Shown here in pieces: positions 47,829-57,919 of a DNA stretch of 64,000 nucleotides; the first letter of the stretch is position 1, and every line of letters starts with the position of its first letter. Position numbers and translations under genes: made by a program. Source of the DNA: an uncultured Ruminococcus sp. (GTDB taxonomy: Bacteria > Bacillota > Clostridia > Oscillospirales > Ruminococcaceae); contig CANQWR010000001.1 of NCBI GenBank assembly GCA_947627625.1, forward strand, positions 244,448 to 308,447. The letters run 5' to 3'. The notes beneath the pieces were generated by a model, which saw only the letters and a program-made list of their open reading frames with translations, was not told the origin of the DNA and did not search any database.

Positions 47829-48449
47829 TTAAATAAAACTTGTGGAGATACGCTCCTCCTTTTCGGGAAGACCAAATTTCTCCCTGCCGAGTTCGATACT
47901 CCGCATAAGGAAAGTCATATTTCTCGCAAGCACACGCATAGTCTGTTTGCCCTCGCCGTCCATTTCCGCTTCACCCTGAATACGTCCGTGAATGCTGTTC
48001 CAGTACTGACTTGAAACAACAGGCATATTTGCAATTGTGAAATACTTGTTCAGCTCGTCAAAAGTTGCGGAACAGCCGCCCCTCCTTGCACAGACGACAC
48101 TTGCCCCGACTTTCATAGTCTTGTCGAATTTTGTGCTGTAGAAAAGCCTGTCAAGGAGTGCAATAAGCGTGGCGTTTGCGGAGGCGTAGTAGACGGGACT
48201 CGCAACAACAAGACCGTCCGCACGCTCAAATTTCGGTGCGATTTCGTTCACAGCGTCCTCAAAGACGCACTTTCCGCTCTCGGCACACTTTCCGCACGCA
48301 ATACAGCCTCTTATTGCCTGATTGCCGACCGTCACGGTCTCGTACTCAACGCCCTCCTGTGCAAAGACCTGCTCCATCTCTTTAAGTGCAATACTCGTGT
48401 TGCCCTCAGGATGCGGACTGCCGTTGATGATTAAAACTCTCATACCATC
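47829..48449 (-). CDS. NADPH-dependent FMN reductase/flavodoxin-fold protein
   Basis: MRVLIINGSPHPEGNTSIALKEMEQVF; CIACGKCAESGKCVFEDAVNEI; ASPVYYASANATLIALLDRLFY. Confidence 0.88.
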   Translation of the reverse strand, partial: DGMRVLIINGSPHPEGNTSIALKEMEQVFAQEGVEYETVTVGNQAIRGCIACGKCAESGKCVFEDAVNEIAPKFERADGLVVASPVYYASANATLIALLDRLFYSTKFDKTMKVGASVVCARRGGCSATFDELNKYFTIANMPVVSSQYWNSIHGRIQGEAEMDGEGKQTMRVLARNMTFLMRSIELGREKFGLPEKEERISTSFI

Positions 48450-48554
48450 ATATCCTCTCTGAAAATTTTTGAGATTTGCTCCTCTGCGGAGCAATTTATA
48501 ATACACTTCTAATTCTACCACAATATGCAGAAAATGTCAACACAAATCCAACTC

Positions 48555-49718
48555 TCAGAACACACGGTCAAAAGTGACCGAAATACCGCAATTTATGCCG
48601 TTTTCCGCAATGGCGTTTTCAATAATAGAGTGCAGTTCTTTTTCCGAAAACTTCACGTCATCGGGGACAGATAAGTCAAATATTAAAACATTCTCCGCAC
48701 CGTGGGAGACAAGTCTCAGGTCGTGAAAAGACAGACGGCTGTCCGTCTCCGTCAGCACATCTTCAAGTATTTTACGGCAGTATTCCGTCATTTCGTCATC
48801 GGTTGCAACGGGGTCCATGTGGATTGAAATATCAATATTCAGGTCTTTTTTTATCTGACGTTCAATGCGGTCCGTGTGTTCGTGGACGCTCACAAAACTT
48901 TCCGAACTGTCAAATTCAGCGTGACAGCTCCCGATTATCTTTGCAGGACCGTAAGTGTGTATCATAATGTCGTGTACACCTAAAACTTTTTCGTCACTAC
49001 AGACAATTTCCCTGATTTGACTGATAATTTCGGGACTGACCGCCTTTCCGAGTATATCGTCAACAGTCGTCCTAATAATGTCAAAACCCGATTTGACAAT
49101 CATAATTGACACAAACGCCCCTGCAATGCCGTCAAAGGGGAGCGGAAAGAAGTGGGAGAGGATAACCGAGACGAGCGTTGCAGAAGTGGAAAAAGCGTCA
49201 TTACGGCTGTCCTCTGCGGTCGCAAGAAGCACCTGCGAATTTATTTTTTCGCCGAGAATGGTGTTAAAGCTGTACATTCTGAACTTTATAAAAATCGACA
49301 CAAGGAGTATCGCCACAACTGCAATGTTCATTTCGACACTTACGGGGGAGAATATTTTTTCTGCCGAATTTTTCAGCAACTCCAGTCCCATTGAAAAAAT
49401 TGCGACCGAAATCACGAGTGACGTGAGATATTCAGCCCTTCCGTGACCATAGGGGTGCGTTTTGTCGGCGGGTTTTGATGCCATTCTGCACCCCAACAGC
49501 GTAACTATGCAGTTGGCACAGTCGGAGAGATTGTTGAAAGCGTCCGAACATACGGACACCGAACCTGAAAATATGCCCGTGAAAATTTTTACAAAAAACA
49601 GGAACAGATTGCAGAATATTCCCGAAACACCGCTGAGAAAACCGTATTCAGAGCGAACCTGCGGATCATTCACATTGTCGGGATTTTTTATAAAACGTCT
49701 TATCAGGTATTTTTCCAT
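48555..49718 (-). CDS. Cation diffusion facilitator family transporter
   Basis: GSVSVCSDAFNNLSDCANCIVTLLG; KTHPYGHGRAEYLTSLVIS. Confidence 0.93.
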   Translation of the reverse strand: MEKYLIRRFIKNPDNVNDPQVRSEYGFLSGVSGIFCNLFLFFVKIFTGIFSGSVSVCSDAFNNLSDCANCIVTLLGCRMASKPADKTHPYGHGRAEYLTSLVISVAIFSMGLELLKNSAEKIFSPVSVEMNIAVVAILLVSIFIKFRMYSFNTILGEKINSQVLLATAEDSRNDAFSTSATLVSVILSHFFPLPFDGIAGAFVSIMIVKSGFDIIRTTVDDILGKAVSPEIISQIREIVCSDEKVLGVHDIMIHTYGPAKIIGSCHAEFDSSESFVSVHEHTDRIERQIKKDLNIDISIHMDPVATDDEMTEYCRKILEDVLTETDSRLSFHDLRLVSHGAENVLIFDLSVPDDVKFSEKELHSIIENAIAENGINCGISVTFDRVF

Positions 49719-49767
49719 GTTGTTCTCCTAATGTTAAATAAATTAGATAAATTAGAAATTTAGTTTG

Positions 49768-49868
49768 GAACGATTAGGGGCAGGGGGCTTTGCCCCTGAA
49801 CCCCCATTGGGGGCTCTGCCCCCAAACCCCCGTCGGGGGGAAGAATCCCCCCGAACCCCCCATGATGG
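49768..49868 (+). repeat. GC-rich multi-hairpin intergenic repeat, locus 6
   Basis: aacgattaggggcagggggctttgcccctgaacccccattgggggctctgcccccaaacccccgtcggggggaagaatccccccgaaccccccatgat. Confidence 0.93.
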
Positions 49869-49929
49869 TAACAAGACTAAGTACCATAACAAGAGTATTC
49901 CCCACCGACAGAGTTTGATATTTCTGAAA

Positions 49930-49960
49930 TTATAAACCGCACAAGCAACTTGTGCGGTAT
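49930..49960 (-). terminator. Intrinsic terminator
   Basis: ccgcacaag-caa-cttgtgcgg, downstream of the DUF1893 gene on the minus strand. Confidence 0.65.
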
Positions 49961-49964
49961 TTCT

Positions 49965-50390
49965 TCATTTTATGTTCATTTCAGCCATTTTATTCTTTAT
50001 CGCCGTAAGCCCCTCGGCAGGCTCTGTAAGACCTCCGACCGCTTTGTCCATCGGGCAGATGTCGTTTTTCATGCGGTTTTGTATCTCCCCGACAAGCGTG
50101 CCATAGTAAGCGGTTATGCCGTGCTTTTGGAGCATTTGCAGTCCGTCCTCACTCATGACTTCCGCATAGACTTCCGAGACATTGAGTATCACATAAAGCA
50201 TTGCGGTGGCTTTCCCGACTATTTTGTCGGACGCACAAAATCCCGTGAAATCAATATCGCTCTCAATAAAGCCGACAAGCGGTTTTACGCCCGTCTCACG
50301 GCTTGTGTACATCGAATTTCCGTCACATAGCACACAGGAATAGCCGTTTTTGTGCATTTCGTCAACCGCCCTGATAGTGTCACTTTTCAT
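49965..50390 (-). CDS. DUF1893 domain protein
   Basis: YSCVLCDGNSMYTSRETGVKPLVGFIES...DKIVGKATAMLYVILNVSEVYAEVMSEDGLQMLQKHGI. Confidence 0.85.
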   Translation of the reverse strand: MKSDTIRAVDEMHKNGYSCVLCDGNSMYTSRETGVKPLVGFIESDIDFTGFCASDKIVGKATAMLYVILNVSEVYAEVMSEDGLQMLQKHGITAYYGTLVGEIQNRMKNDICPMDKAVGGLTEPAEGLTAIKNKMAEMNIK

Positions 50391-50940
50391 AGTTTTTTGC
50401 ACTCTCAACATGGTAAATTACAAGCGGAATAAGAGTCCACTGGAGAACAAGTCCGAAAAGACCTGCGGAAATACTCGTCCAGATGACCGCAATATTCATG
50501 GGGTTTCCGAACGCATAAACTGCGACAAGAATAGCCATTGCACGCACTGCACGTCCTGCAATCTGTGCAATCAGGACTTTTGCGACAGTCGGAATTTTAC
50601 TGTCTCTGAGAAGTCCCGAAACAAGACCGTAACCGCAAAGCTCAACCATCATAAACGGCAACATTGCAACATTCGGCATACCTGTCAGGGCGAAACTCGC
50701 AAGAGGTCCTAAAAGACCCGAGACTGCTCCCGCATAGGGACCCGCAAGAAGTCCGACAAGAATAATCGGCAGGTGCATGGGCAGAAAAGTCTCCCCGAGA
50801 GACGTACCCATTCCCGACACTGCACCGATAACGTGGAAAATCTGCGGTACTGCGACTGCCCCGATAATTGCAAGGACAGCCGAAACTGTCTGCACTTTGA
50901 AAGACAGACGTGGTTTTGAAATTGCTGTTGAATTGGTCAT
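50380..50940 (-). CDS. ECF transporter S component
   Basis: LGETFLPMHLPIILVGLLAGPYAGAVSGLLGPLASFALTGMP; hydrophobic S-component pattern. Confidence 0.8.
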   Translation of the reverse strand: MTNSTAISKPRLSFKVQTVSAVLAIIGAVAVPQIFHVIGAVSGMGTSLGETFLPMHLPIILVGLLAGPYAGAVSGLLGPLASFALTGMPNVAMLPFMMVELCGYGLVSGLLRDSKIPTVAKVLIAQIAGRAVRAMAILVAVYAFGNPMNIAVIWTSISAGLFGLVLQWTLIPLVIYHVESAKNYEK

Positions 50941-51001
50941 AAATATTCCTCCCGATTTTTAATTTTTTTAATTCTTAATTTTTGATATATTTAATTGATA
51001 T

Positions 51002-51457
51002 TTACAGCAGTATGTATTCCCGACTATCACCCTCTTTGCAGTAGTAAAATTCACTCAGACTGTCATTTTCAAAGATGTCAAGCATAGTCTCCATGTCCTT
51101 TGCAAGGTCGTATTCTGAGAGCCTGTCCCTCTCAATCCAGAAAACCTCTCCCTCGTCCGAAGAACGCAGATTTCCGTGGAATTTGTCCGCACGGTAAAGA
51201 AACACCACATACCTTGCACCGCTGTCTGTCGGGAACTGCTTTACTCCGCACAGCACTGGATTTTCGACGGTATAGCCCGTTTCCTCCCGAACCTCCCGTA
51301 TAACCGAACCCGTGAAGGACTCCCCCTCCTCAACGTGACCTCCCGGAAAAGCTATTCCCGACCACGCCACATTTTTACGCTCCTGCACCAGAACACGCCC
51401 ATTGCCGTCACTCACCATGCACATATTAGTAAAAATAGCCTGCTCCAAACGAATCAC
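51002..51457 (-). CDS. NUDIX hydrolase
   Basis: GGHVEEGESFTGSVIREVREETGYTV Nudix box. Confidence 0.93.
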   Translation of the reverse strand: MIRLEQAIFTNMCMVSDGNGRVLVQERKNVAWSGIAFPGGHVEEGESFTGSVIREVREETGYTVENPVLCGVKQFPTDSGARYVVFLYRADKFHGNLRSSDEGEVFWIERDRLSEYDLAKDMETMLDIFENDSLSEFYYCKEGDSREYILL

Positions 51458-51532
51458 CTCTTCTGAAAAAATATCCCTGCTCTGTATATTTTAACACATT
51501 ATCAAAGATTTGTCAAGACGTACCTTATTAAA

Positions 51533-51572
51533 ATCAAAAAAGGCAGACACTAAGGAATAAAGCGTCTGCCTT
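51533..51572 (-). terminator. Intrinsic terminator downstream of LRR-dockerin gene
   Basis: aaggcagac...gtctgcctt stem, T-rich on the minus strand. Confidence 0.75.
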
Positions 51573-51670
51573 GCGGGACATCCGACTGTCCCCCTGCTCA
51601 AATATTTACAGCATAGTCTCCGTCGGAAAATGTGCAGAATCCGACTAAAAGTCTGCTTGGGTTTAGCGTT

Positions 51671-54600
51671 TTACTTGCCGAGAAGTTTCTGTCTCATAGC
51701 TATCATGTCGAACGAGTCAACTGCTCCGTCGTCGTTCAAATCCATGTTTGCGGGGATTATACCCGTGGCGGACTTTTTGAGAAGCCACGACTGAAGTTTA
51801 ACGGCGTCCGCAACGGAGACGATAGTATTTCCGTCTATGTCGCCGGGGACATTTCTTGCAAGTTGACGGGCTTCAAGGTCAAAGTCATTTATGTCGCAGA
51901 ACTCAATCTTGTTAGCCGTAGCGTACTCCTCAACAGTCGAACCCGTCTCACCGACGAGAATAAAGTCGCCGTTCACCTTGTTGTTGACAAATCCGACACA
52001 CTTGCCTCCCATCTTGGGATTTCCCTGAATAATCAGCTCATAGAGCACCGTGCAGTTGTTGAAAGCACCGTTTCCAAGCTCGGTGAGACTGTGTGAATCG
52101 CCCGACTGGAAAGTCACATTTCTCAGAGAGCTACAGCCGTCAAATGCGTTCGTCTGAACTTTGTCGACGTTCAGAACAGCGTCTTCAAGAAACTCGCTGT
52201 TTGCAAACGCCTTTGAACCTATAGTTGTTGCGACAATGTCGATAGATTTGAGTGAATTGCAGTTTGCAAATGAACCCGAATCAATGAGTTGTGCGTTGTT
52301 TATCTTGACGTTCACAAGTCCCGAACCGCTGAAGGCATTTGCACCTATATTCACCATTTCGGATATATCAATGTCCTCCAGTGACGAACAGTTTGTGAAA
52401 GCATTTTTCGGTATTTCGGCAACGTCTGTCATAGTCACGTCTTTGAGACTTGCACAGCCCGAAAACATACCGTCCGTGAGTGCACCCACATCGGCTTTGT
52501 CTATGCTTGCACAGTTCATGAATATATTTGAACCGCTCAGAACCGTGTGGACATCGGCGGGAATGACTTCAAGAGAAATGCAGTCCTTGAAAGCAGCGGC
52601 GTTTATCTCCTCGGCGATTACGGAGGAATTTTCGTCATTCATATCTTTCAGCATCTTCAGGAGTGCGTCACCCTCAAATGCGTTAGCCTTTATGTTCTTT
52701 GCATTTGTCGTCAGGTACTCAAGGCTCGGGCAGTTCTGGAACATCTTGCTTGTGATTATAGTACCCTCATAAACGGCATCGCTCAGCACGGGGCAGTTTG
52801 CAAAGACTCCCGAACCTATTGAGAATTTTGCAACGTTGTCGGAGAGTATTCTTGCAAAGGACAGATTTGCACAGTCCGAAAAAGCATTATTTCCGATAAC
52901 CACGGTTCCGCCCGCCATACCCGTCAGGTCGACGGCAGTCACACCGCTGTTTTTGAACGCATTGTCACCTATAGTTGAAATATCGCCCGTTATTGAGAAC
53001 TTAAGCTCGGAGCAGTTCAGGAACGAATTTTTGCCGTAGTCCTCCGCTTTCAGGTTGTTCTCGGCACTTGAAATTTTCTTAAGGGACGTGCAGTTTGAAA
53101 AAGCGTCGTCCTCAACTATGAGAATTTCCTCAAGGTCAAGCTCCTCAAGGGACGAACAGCCCGAAAAAGTCTTGTTGCTGACAACGGTAACGTTCTTGAA
53201 ATCGCCGTTTTCGGTCTTGATAGTTTTGAGAGACGAACAGCCGTTAAAGAAACCGTTCGGGGTCTTGTTCGGGAACTCAACGAGGAATTTCGCATCTATA
53301 GTTATGGTCTCCGCACCCGAACAGTTCTGGAATACGAAACCGTCCGACTTGTTGGACTTTGTAGGTGCGGTATTGCCGTACTGATTGGAGAGAAGAGTTA
53401 TCTCTTTCATAGCCGAACAGCCGTCAAGAGCGTAGTTTCCGACAATTTCGCACTTTCCGACGTTCAGTGTCGTCATTGCGGAACAGTTTTTGAAAGAGCT
53501 CGGGAAGATGTAGAGTGCAGACGGAATGTCGACTGTCTTAAGCTCGGTGCAGTCCGCAAAGGTACTTCCACCGCCGCTCATTTTATTTTCCTCTTCAAGG
53601 TCAAGCTCTTTCTGTACTATAATTCCACGCTCATTCGCCTCATCGTCCTCCGTACCGCCTATGTAGACAGCATTCGGGAACTTTGCCTGCTGAAGTTTCT
53701 TACAGCCCGCATAAGCACTCGGTTCAATAATAACCACATTGGCGAACTCCGTCTCAAGCATACTCTCGCACTTTGAAAAAGCCTTGCTTCCTATTGTTAA
53801 AATATTTTCACCGTCGGCACTGCCGCTGAAACTCAGTTTAGTGAGAGAGGTACAGTTTTCAAACGTGCTGTCGGGTATAATCGTTATGGACTGCGGCAAA
53901 TCGCACTGTATAAGGCTTGTACAGTTTGAGAAGACACCGTCGCCGAAACCGTAACCCTCTTTGGTCTTGGGGTCAACGGCAACCCAGTCGCCGACAGTCT
54001 CGGGGATTTCATCAACCTTTTTCAGAGACGTACAGCCTTGGAACGCACCTCCGCCCAGACATATCAGAATGTCGTTGAATTTTATGTCGTTGAGTGCCGT
54101 ACAGCCTTTGAAACCCTCTTTGTCGATTGCAAGCAGGGAACTTCCACAGGTCAGGGAAGTCACGCTCGTACAGCCGCTGAAAGCACCAATTCCGATTGTG
54201 GTAACGTTGTCGGCAACGTCAACACTCTCTATTGAAGTGCAGTCCGCATAAGCCTTTTCCTCCACAACAAGCGGTTCATAACCGCTTATGTCGTCGCCGT
54301 AGCTCGTCATGAAAAGCGGAGCGGACACGGCTGAACCCTGAAAGGCACTCTTGCCAATTGTGTGTATAAGCTCGGGGTGGGCGAACTCTATATTCGTCAG
54401 CTTTGTCTTGGAGCAGAGGTTCTCGGGAATGACGGGCATTTCGTTCTGTACGGAGAGAGTTTTAAGACCGCTGTCGGAGAAAACGCCCTTGCCGACATAC
54501 AAAACGGACTCGGGAATTGTTATGTCCGTTATGTACTCGCACTTTGCAAATACACTGTCACCGATATATTTTACACCGTCGAGATTTATCGTTTTGAGAT

Positions 54601-55111
54601 AGGAGTCCTTAAAAGAATCTTTGTGAAGATATTCTACTCTCCAGTTAATGTCTATGCCCTCATTGTTTATGAAAGCCTCGACTTGCGGATCTTTGTCAAG
54701 TTCAACAGAGAGGTCAACGTCAATGACGTTCTCGTTGGCTTTTGTGATACCTACGACATATTCCGTCAGTACAGGCTCTTTTTCGCCTAAGAGATTGACT
54801 TCCACCTTGTAAATACCGTAATCGTACTTGCCGTCCTCCGACTTCCAGACATACACGTTTTTCTTGTCGTCGGGGTCGGGCAGTATCGGAACAGCCGTAA
54901 ATTTGGTCGTATATCTTGAAGTGTCCGCAAATTCGTAGCTGTAGAGACCCGCATTAAAGCCTGGTTCGGGAACTACAGTCTCATCGGCGGCAAAAGCTGT
55001 CACATAGGAACTGCTTTTTACGTCGGTTTTCTTGGCAGAATTCCCCCCGCTTACTACAGATGTTCCCATTACACAGAGAACAGCGAGTATTCCCGCAATC
55101 ACTTTTTTCAT
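51671..55111 (-). CDS. Secreted BspA-type leucine-rich repeat protein with C-terminal type I dockerin
   Basis: Signal peptide MKKVIAGILAVLCVMGTSVVSGG; many repeats like IGSKAFSKCESM/IGDNAFKNSGVTAVDL; C-terminal PGDIDGNTIVSVADAVKLQSWLLKK...ANMDLNDDGAVDSFDMIAMRQKLLGK. Confidence 0.93.
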   Translation of the reverse strand: MKKVIAGILAVLCVMGTSVVSGGNSAKKTDVKSSSYVTAFAADETVVPEPGFNAGLYSYEFADTSRYTTKFTAVPILPDPDDKKNVYVWKSEDGKYDYGIYKVEVNLLGEKEPVLTEYVVGITKANENVIDVDLSVELDKDPQVEAFINNEGIDINWRVEYLHKDSFKDSYLKTINLDGVKYIGDSVFAKCEYITDITIPESVLYVGKGVFSDSGLKTLSVQNEMPVIPENLCSKTKLTNIEFAHPELIHTIGKSAFQGSAVSAPLFMTSYGDDISGYEPLVVEEKAYADCTSIESVDVADNVTTIGIGAFSGCTSVTSLTCGSSLLAIDKEGFKGCTALNDIKFNDILICLGGGAFQGCTSLKKVDEIPETVGDWVAVDPKTKEGYGFGDGVFSNCTSLIQCDLPQSITIIPDSTFENCTSLTKLSFSGSADGENILTIGSKAFSKCESMLETEFANVVIIEPSAYAGCKKLQQAKFPNAVYIGGTEDDEANERGIIVQKELDLEEENKMSGGGSTFADCTELKTVDIPSALYIFPSSFKNCSAMTTLNVGKCEIVGNYALDGCSAMKEITLLSNQYGNTAPTKSNKSDGFVFQNCSGAETITIDAKFLVEFPNKTPNGFFNGCSSLKTIKTENGDFKNVTVVSNKTFSGCSSLEELDLEEILIVEDDAFSNCTSLKKISSAENNLKAEDYGKNSFLNCSELKFSITGDISTIGDNAFKNSGVTAVDLTGMAGGTVVIGNNAFSDCANLSFARILSDNVAKFSIGSGVFANCPVLSDAVYEGTIITSKMFQNCPSLEYLTTNAKNIKANAFEGDALLKMLKDMNDENSSVIAEEINAAAFKDCISLEVIPADVHTVLSGSNIFMNCASIDKADVGALTDGMFSGCASLKDVTMTDVAEIPKNAFTNCSSLEDIDISEMVNIGANAFSGSGLVNVKINNAQLIDSGSFANCNSLKSIDIVATTIGSKAFANSEFLEDAVLNVDKVQTNAFDGCSSLRNVTFQSGDSHSLTELGNGAFNNCTVLYELIIQGNPKMGGKCVGFVNNKVNGDFILVGETGSTVEEYATANKIEFCDINDFDLEARQLARNVPGDIDGNTIVSVADAVKLQSWLLKKSATGIIPANMDLNDDGAVDSFDMIAMRQKLLGK

Positions 55112-55312
55112 AATACAAACATTCCCCTCATATAAGTTATATAAAATTTGTACTTTCCCTATTACATAAGACATATAACAGGACATGTAAATATTATATC
55201 ATGTTCATGGCAAAAAGTCAATAGTGTGCGGAAACGAACATATTTTTTCGTATATATGCACAATATCTTCTGCATATTTTTGTTATAATCTGACACTTTT
55301 GCGTTAATATCA

Positions 55313-55532
55313 TGAGGTCGGGAGGACTTCGCCCATAAACCCCCGATTAGAGACAGTTGTCCTATGAACTCCAATTGGGGAGACGTTGCCGCCAAACCCG
55401 TCAGAACGATTAGGGGGACAAGTCTCCTGTCCTTAGACGTTCTCTCTGTGGGAATAATCATGGGGGGTTCGGGGGGATTCTTCCCCCCGACGGGGGTTTG
55501 GGGGGCAAAGCCCCCCACAAAGCAACTCCCCC
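55313..55532 (-). repeat. GC-rich multi-hairpin intergenic repeat, locus 7 (reverse orientation core plus decayed unit)
   Basis: aatcatggggggttcggggggattcttccccccgacgggggtttggggggcaaagcccccc; upstream decayed unit with gaacgattagg. Confidence 0.9.
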
Positions 55533-55689
55533 ACTCGAAATTCCGTATAAACTGCTATTGACAAAAAGAAAAAAATGTGATAGACTTATACTACACAGGC
55601 TGGTTGCGAGAATATCACACTCTGTCAGCCGTAATTTAATTTATTTAATCCAATATTTACAAATTATTACATTTTCGGGGAGCGTTTCA

Positions 55690-57738
55690 ATGAAAAACTG
55701 GGAAATAAAAAAATCAGACAGGGAGACTGCATCTGCAATTATGTCTGCCTGCGGAGTGTCCTCTCTGACCGCCTCCGTACTCTCTGCAAGGGGGTACAAG
55801 TCTCCTGAGGAAGCTGTCGGAAGTCTCGAATGCAATGCCCTTTCAGACCCGTTTCTTATAAAGGACATGGACAGGGCGGTGAAGGCTATAGAGGAAGCCG
55901 TACAGGAACAGAAAAAAATATGTATCTACGGCGACTACGACTGTGACGGCATTATGTCGTCATTTATACTATATTCATATCTGAGTGAAGCAGTCGGGGC
56001 GGACGTTGAATACTATATTCCCGAGCGTTCGGAGGGGTACGGTCTCAACACGGGTGCAGTCGACAAATTAAAAGAGAGGGGGATTGAATTTATAATAACA
56101 GTCGACAACGGCATAACTGCCGTCAAGGAAGCGGAATATATATACTCTCTCGGCATGAAACTCGTCATAACCGACCACCACCAACAGCTTGATGTCCTGC
56201 CGAAAGCGGAAGCGGTTGTTGACCCGCACCGCCACGACTGTGAATCGCCGTACAAATTTTCCTGTGGAGCAGTTGTCGCTCTCAAACTGGTCTGTGCAAT
56301 GGAGGGGGGAGACTATACCCTCGTTCTTGAGCAGTTCGGAGACCTCGCCTGTATTGCCACTGTTGCGGACGTGGTGAGCATAACGGGTGAGAACAAGTTC
56401 ATAGTCTCAAACGGTCTGAAACTGATAGAGAACAGCGACCGTCCCGCAATTGTCGCACTGAAAGAGGTGAGCAGTCTGACGGGAAAGAAAATCGACTCCT
56501 CGTCAGTCGGTTTCAGGATAGGACCGAGAATAAATGCGTCGGGGAGACTTGGTTCTGCTATGACTGCAATGAAACTTCTGACGTGTCAGACGGTTGAGGA
56601 GGCTATGAAGTATGCGGACGAAATGGAACTTCTGAACACCGAGCGAAAGAACATGGAAAACACAATCGTAAAAGAAATATACAAAATGGCTGACGAAAAT
56701 CCCGAAATCGTCAGGGGGCGTGTCATATTTGTGTGCGGGAAGGGCTGGCATCACGGAATAATAGGAATAGTCGCATCGAGAATTGTTGAAAAGTTCGGCA
56801 AGCCCTGTTTCATAGCCTCGGAGGAAAACGGAGAGGTCAGAGGTTCTGCACGCTCTTTCGGGAGTTTCTCCGTTGCACATTGCCTGAAATACTGTGCGGA
56901 CACCCTTGAAAAATTCGGCGGTCACGCAGGAGCAGGCGGTTTCACAATAAAGCAGGGTATGACGGAGGATTTCCACAAAATGCTCGAAAAGTACGCCCTT
57001 GAAAACCACCGCATTATGCCGTTTATGTCGCTGTGTGCGGACACGTCCGTATCGCCCGCAGAGCTGAACGTCAAGACTATTTCCGATTTGGACGTTCTAA
57101 AACCCTTTGGTGTCGACAATGAAGAACCCCTCTTTGCGGTACAGGGTGCGGAAGTCCTTGAAATTGTACCCTTGCAAGCGGGAAACCACACAAAGCTGAA
57201 AGTTAAATTCGGAGACGTGTACGCCACTGCACTTGCCTTTGGAGTGTCTCCCGAAGAGATACCCGTGAAGCGTGGGGACAGGTGCGACATGATTGTGAGA
57301 CTGGAGCTGAATGAGTTCAGGGGGAATGTCTCCGTGTCGGTCTACATATCGGACATACGTCCGCAGGGTTTCAGACAGGACAAATATTTTGCGGGTCTCA
57401 TATCGTTTGAGGCTTTCATGAGGGGTGAGGAACTGCCCGAGAGTTACTACCCCGCAATGCTGCCGTCAAGGGAGGACGCAATGACGGTCTACAGGAACAT
57501 TCCGAAACAGGGTATATGTGTTGACAGTCTCTATATAATGCTCGCAAGTGAGAGAATGAATTACTGCCGTTTCAGCGTGATAATCGAGACTTTCAGACAG
57601 CTCGGTCTCGTTGAGATGTCGGGCGGACTCAGTTTCATAAAGAAAATTGAGACAAGCGGGAAGTCGGACTTATTTTCCGCACCAATTCTCCGCTCTCTGA
57701 TTGAAAAGACCGAAAAGACCGAAAAGACAGAAAAATAA
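55690..57738 (+). CDS. recJ: Single-stranded-DNA-specific exonuclease RecJ
   Basis: ICIYGDYDCDGIMSSFILYSYL; VITDHHQQLD; GGHAGAGGFTI. Confidence 0.94.
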   Translation: MKNWEIKKSDRETASAIMSACGVSSLTASVLSARGYKSPEEAVGSLECNALSDPFLIKDMDRAVKAIEEAVQEQKKICIYGDYDCDGIMSSFILYSYLSEAVGADVEYYIPERSEGYGLNTGAVDKLKERGIEFIITVDNGITAVKEAEYIYSLGMKLVITDHHQQLDVLPKAEAVVDPHRHDCESPYKFSCGAVVALKLVCAMEGGDYTLVLEQFGDLACIATVADVVSITGENKFIVSNGLKLIENSDRPAIVALKEVSSLTGKKIDSSSVGFRIGPRINASGRLGSAMTAMKLLTCQTVEEAMKYADEMELLNTERKNMENTIVKEIYKMADENPEIVRGRVIFVCGKGWHHGIIGIVASRIVEKFGKPCFIASEENGEVRGSARSFGSFSVAHCLKYCADTLEKFGGHAGAGGFTIKQGMTEDFHKMLEKYALENHRIMPFMSLCADTSVSPAELNVKTISDLDVLKPFGVDNEEPLFAVQGAEVLEIVPLQAGNHTKLKVKFGDVYATALAFGVSPEEIPVKRGDRCDMIVRLELNEFRGNVSVSVYISDIRPQGFRQDKYFAGLISFEAFMRGEELPESYYPAMLPSREDAMTVYRNIPKQGICVDSLYIMLASERMNYCRFSVIIETFRQLGLVEMSGGLSFIKKIETSGKSDLFSAPILRSLIEKTEKTEKTEK

Positions 57739-57919
57739 AAAAACAATATCGGAAAACATATGGGAGAAAAAACAGGAGTGGTTTAATATTTTTTAGTTTA
57801 ATAAATGATCTGAAATAATCTAAATAATTTAATATAAAATAAAAATAAGGACATTGAATTATTCGGTTTCTGATATTTCTCCACTCCCGCAACAAGACTG
57901 CTTCAAGGAGGTATTAAGT

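Noticed and set aside
55498-55689. N-terminal extension of RecJ
   Set aside because: Starts in repeat locus 7; RecJ homology begins at MKNWEIKKSD (55690) with an upstream GGGGAG RBS.
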